64,000 nt of DNA from contig JAQSWS010000013.1 of NCBI GenBank assembly GCA_029266495.1, positions 37,425-101,424 of the forward strand. The letters are read 5' to 3'. The notes below the pieces were generated by a model that saw only the letters and a list, made by a program, of their open reading frames with translations, did no database searches and was not told where the DNA came from. Shown piece after piece: positions 62,236 to 64,000 of this stretch (positions are counted from its first letter, which is position 1; each line of letters begins with the position of its first letter). Position numbers and translations under genes: made by a program. The DNA comes from Rariglobus sp. GTDB lineage: Bacteria; Verrucomicrobiota; Verrucomicrobiia; Opitutales; Opitutaceae.

Positions 62236-62275
62236 GGCTCAACACGGAGTGGCCACTCAGCCACTCCGTCGAGCC
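62236..62275 (+). terminator. Strong stem-loop after the clan-A glycosidase gene
   Basis: GGCTC, then ACGGAGTGGC (62244-62253), loop CACTCA, GCCACTCCGT (62260-62269), then GAGCC. The 10-bp inner stem is perfect and the GGCTC/GAGCC arms extend it. No T run follows, so it may be a Rho-dependent or processing structure. It separates the glycosidase from the beta-mannosidase promoter. Confidence 0.6.
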
Positions 62276-62361
62276 CGCCCGTGCACACGGCCACGCATGC
62301 GTCCAGCGCCGCTCCTTTCGCGCCTCCTCGCTCGCCCCAATACTTACGCCGTAATTACCTG

Positions 62362-62384
62362 AAACGACACAAATTTTGTCGTTT
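62362..62384. promoter_or_regulatory. Palindromic operator before the beta-mannosidase gene
   Basis: AAACGACA (62362-62369), spacer CAAATTT, TGTCGTTT (62377-62384). It has the same half-sites as the site at 58174-58196, and the two share the flanking GCAACGCC. It lies 44 bp before the ATG at 62429, in a good place for a regulator that activates or represses this gene. Confidence 0.8.
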
Positions 62385-62428
62385 TAAGCAACGCCAGCAC
62401 AGGCATTTTTTGGTAGTCTTGGCCCAAC

Positions 62429-64000
62429 ATGGCTACCCTCGACCTCACCAAATCCCGCTGGCAATTCCGCGACACCACCTCGAAAACCTGGCTACCCGCG
62501 ACCGTTCCCGGCTGCGTCCACACCGACCTTCGCCGTGCCAGGCAGATTCCCGATCCCTTCTTCGGGACCAACGAGCTCGGCCTCCAATGGATCGAGGAAC
62601 GTGACTGGGAATACCGCGCCACCTTCAACGTCGCTGAAAAACTCCTCGAAGAAAACGAGGTGGAACTCGTCGCCGACGGCCTCGACACCGTCGCCACCGT
62701 TTATCTCAACGGCAAAAAAATCGCCGCGACCGACAACATGTTCATCGGGCACCGCTGGTCGGTGAAAGCCCTTCTCCATCCCGGCGCCAACGAGCTGCGC
62801 ATCGTCTTCGGCAGCGCGATGCGCTACATCCGTGAAGTTCGTCCCGAGTTCACCCCGCCCGGTGAATTCAACGATCCCGTCGGTAACTGCGTGCGCATCC
62901 GCAAACAACAATGCCAGTTCGGCTGGGACTGGGGCCCTCGCTTCGTCACCGCCGGCATCTGGCGAGGCATCCGCCTCGAAGCCCGTTCCGTCAACCGCCT
63001 CGCCGCTGTCCGCGTCACCCAGTCTCACGCCAACGCCGGCCGCCGCGTCTCCCTCACCCTCGCCCCCGAACTCGCCCGCCCCGATCCCAAAGTAACCTAT
63101 TGGGTTACTTTATCTCTGGACGGCCGGGCGGTCTCGCAGCTTGAAAACATCGGCGGCGACGCCCTCGCCTTCGAGGTCCCCGACCCGCAACTCTGGTGGC
63201 CCGCCGGCCAGGGCTCGCAGCCGCTTTACGATCTGGTCGTCACCGCCCGGGACGACGCCAGTCGCGAACTCGGCACCGTCCGCCAGCGTCTCGGCCTGCG
63301 CACGATCGTCCTCGACCGTCACGCCGACCAGTGGGGCGAATCCTTCCAGTTCCTCGTCAACGGCCGCGCCGTTTTCATCAAGGGCGCCAACTGGATTCCC
63401 GTGAACAGCTTCGTCGCCGCCCTCACCCGCGCCGACTACGCCCGCGACCTCCGCGCCGCCGTCCTCGCCAACATGAACTGCATGCGCCTCTGGGGCGGCG
63501 GCATCTACGAGAGCGAGGACTTCTACGACCTGTGCGACGAACTCGGCCTGCTCGTGTGGCACGACTTCATGTTCGCCTGCACGCTCTACCCCGGAGATCC
63601 CGCCTTCCTCGCCAGCGTTCGCGCCGAGGCCGACTATCAGGTCAAACGCATCCGCCATCACGCGTGCCTGGCCCTCTGGTGCGGCAACAACGAGCTCTTC
63701 CAGCTCAACGAAAAAGCCCTCCGTGAACAACCCGCCTTCCGCAAGGCCTACGACGATCTTTTCCACGGCGTCCTCCCCGCCGCCCTCGCCGACCACGACG
63801 GCGTCACGCCCTACTGGCCGACCTCCCAGTGGCGCGGGGACTGGCAATACGACAACACCCACGAGACCGGCGAAAAGCGCGGCGACACCCACTACTGGGA
63901 TGTCTGGCACGCCCGCCAGCCCGTCAAATCCTACGAAAAGTGGGCTCTTCGCTTCTGCTCCGAATTCGGCATGCAAAGCTACTCCTCGCCCGAGACCCAG
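62429..64000 (+). CDS. Beta-mannosidase (GH2), 3' end outside the window
   Basis: 524 residues seen and the frame is still open at 64000. Features: sugar-binding N-terminal domain with VPGCVHTDLRRARQIPDPFFG, the hallmark CQFGWDWGPRFVTAGIW (residues 162-178), the immunoglobulin-like middle, FIKGANWIPVNSF (318-328), LWGGGIYESEDFYDLCDELG, acid/base Glu422 in ALWCGNNELF and the nucleophile Glu512 in CSEFGMQS. It removes terminal beta-mannosyl units, in the cytoplasm because no signal peptide is present. Its promoter contains the shared palindrome. A palindrome lies inside the gene at 63089-63111. Confidence 0.95.
   Translation, partial: MATLDLTKSRWQFRDTTSKTWLPATVPGCVHTDLRRARQIPDPFFGTNELGLQWIEERDWEYRATFNVAEKLLEENEVELVADGLDTVATVYLNGKKIAATDNMFIGHRWSVKALLHPGANELRIVFGSAMRYIREVRPEFTPPGEFNDPVGNCVRIRKQQCQFGWDWGPRFVTAGIWRGIRLEARSVNRLAAVRVTQSHANAGRRVSLTLAPELARPDPKVTYWVTLSLDGRAVSQLENIGGDALAFEVPDPQLWWPAGQGSQPLYDLVVTARDDASRELGTVRQRLGLRTIVLDRHADQWGESFQFLVNGRAVFIKGANWIPVNSFVAALTRADYARDLRAAVLANMNCMRLWGGGIYESEDFYDLCDELGLLVWHDFMFACTLYPGDPAFLASVRAEADYQVKRIRHHACLALWCGNNELFQLNEKALREQPAFRKAYDDLFHGVLPAALADHDGVTPYWPTSQWRGDWQYDNTHETGEKRGDTHYWDVWHARQPVKSYEKWALRFCSEFGMQSYSSPETQ
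63089..63111. repeat. Perfect palindrome inside the beta-mannosidase gene
   Basis: AAAGTAACC (63089-63097), loop TATTG, GGTTACTTT (63103-63111). It is AT-rich in a GC-rich gene and uses rare-looking codons (GTA, TTA, TCT). It could be a small palindromic element inserted in frame, encoding KVTYWVTL, or chance. Confidence 0.4.

Noticed and set aside
1..64000. tRNA or rRNA genes
   Set aside because: I scanned for T-loop (GGTTCRANYCC) and rRNA-like conserved stretches and found none that I could support. A dedicated tRNA search would settle this.
1..64000. CRISPR array, IS element or prophage
   Set aside because: There are no evenly spaced direct repeats, transposase or integrase motifs. The only direct repeats are the GH88 copy pair and a short GTCATTG run.

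Overview
The window looks like a chromosomal segment of a free-living Verrucomicrobiota bacterium, most likely Opitutaceae or a close relative. This rests on high G+C, four secreted proteins with C-terminal PEP-CTERM sorting tails (one carrying autotransporter-associated beta-strand repeats), a sigma factor/Ser-Thr kinase pair, a DUF5069 protein, giant Sel1-repeat and beta-helix secreted proteins, XylR-type AraC regulators and several glycosidases. Few genes have a good Shine-Dalgarno sequence. I saw no rRNA, tRNA, transposase, integrase or CRISPR array. The taxonomic call is inference from gene content.

Layout. 0-9.6 kb: a secreted alpha/alpha-toroid-like protein, an MFS exporter, a degenerate dihydroorotate-dehydrogenase-like barrel fused to a membrane domain, a GNAT acetyltransferase, then a sigma factor and Ser/Thr kinase overlapping by 4 bp. 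9.7-19.1 kb: a small Cys/Pro-rich secreted protein, PEP-CTERM proteins, a large hybrid histidine kinase, a DUF2330-like membrane protein, a lower-GC DUF1444-like gene and a secreted esterase. 19.2-24.1 kb: a huge repeat-rich PEP-CTERM protein interrupted by an apparent one-base frameshift. 24.2-27.6 kb: a 7TM sensor kinase/LuxR-type response regulator pair and a VOC-fold protein. 27.6-33.6 kb: a SurA-like protein, a beta-helix protein, a PEP-CTERM protein and a divergent AraC-type regulator, possibly one polysaccharide-related locus.

33.7-41.9 kb: a 1,917-aa Sel1 protein and a DUF1990 protein lie between a full GH88 gene and a 136-bp decayed copy of the end of that gene; each copy still has its terminator. 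42.1-55.1 kb: mostly housekeeping and stand-alone genes (M20 peptidase, DUF985 cupin, pyridoxamine-phosphate oxidase, PAS kinase with a degenerate receiver, RmlD-like reductase, lipoate ligase-like protein, polysaccharide deacetylase, YcaQ-like protein, a 31-aa lysine-rich peptide, DUF5069, DUF481, a methyltransferase and LpxR). 55.2-64 kb: an amino-sugar and glycan locus with a SIS protein, a GlcNAc-kinase-like protein, an AraC/XylR regulator, a LacI regulator, a clan-A glycosidase and a GH2 beta-mannosidase running off the right edge.

The most informative regulatory signal is a 23-bp perfect palindrome, AAACGACA-N7-TGTCGTTT. It occurs once 5 bp before the AraC/XylR regulator gene and once 44 bp before the beta-mannosidase gene, which suggests autoregulation plus control of mannoside use. 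The intergenic spaces also carry several imperfect long inverted repeats of the kind dispersed in many environmental genomes.
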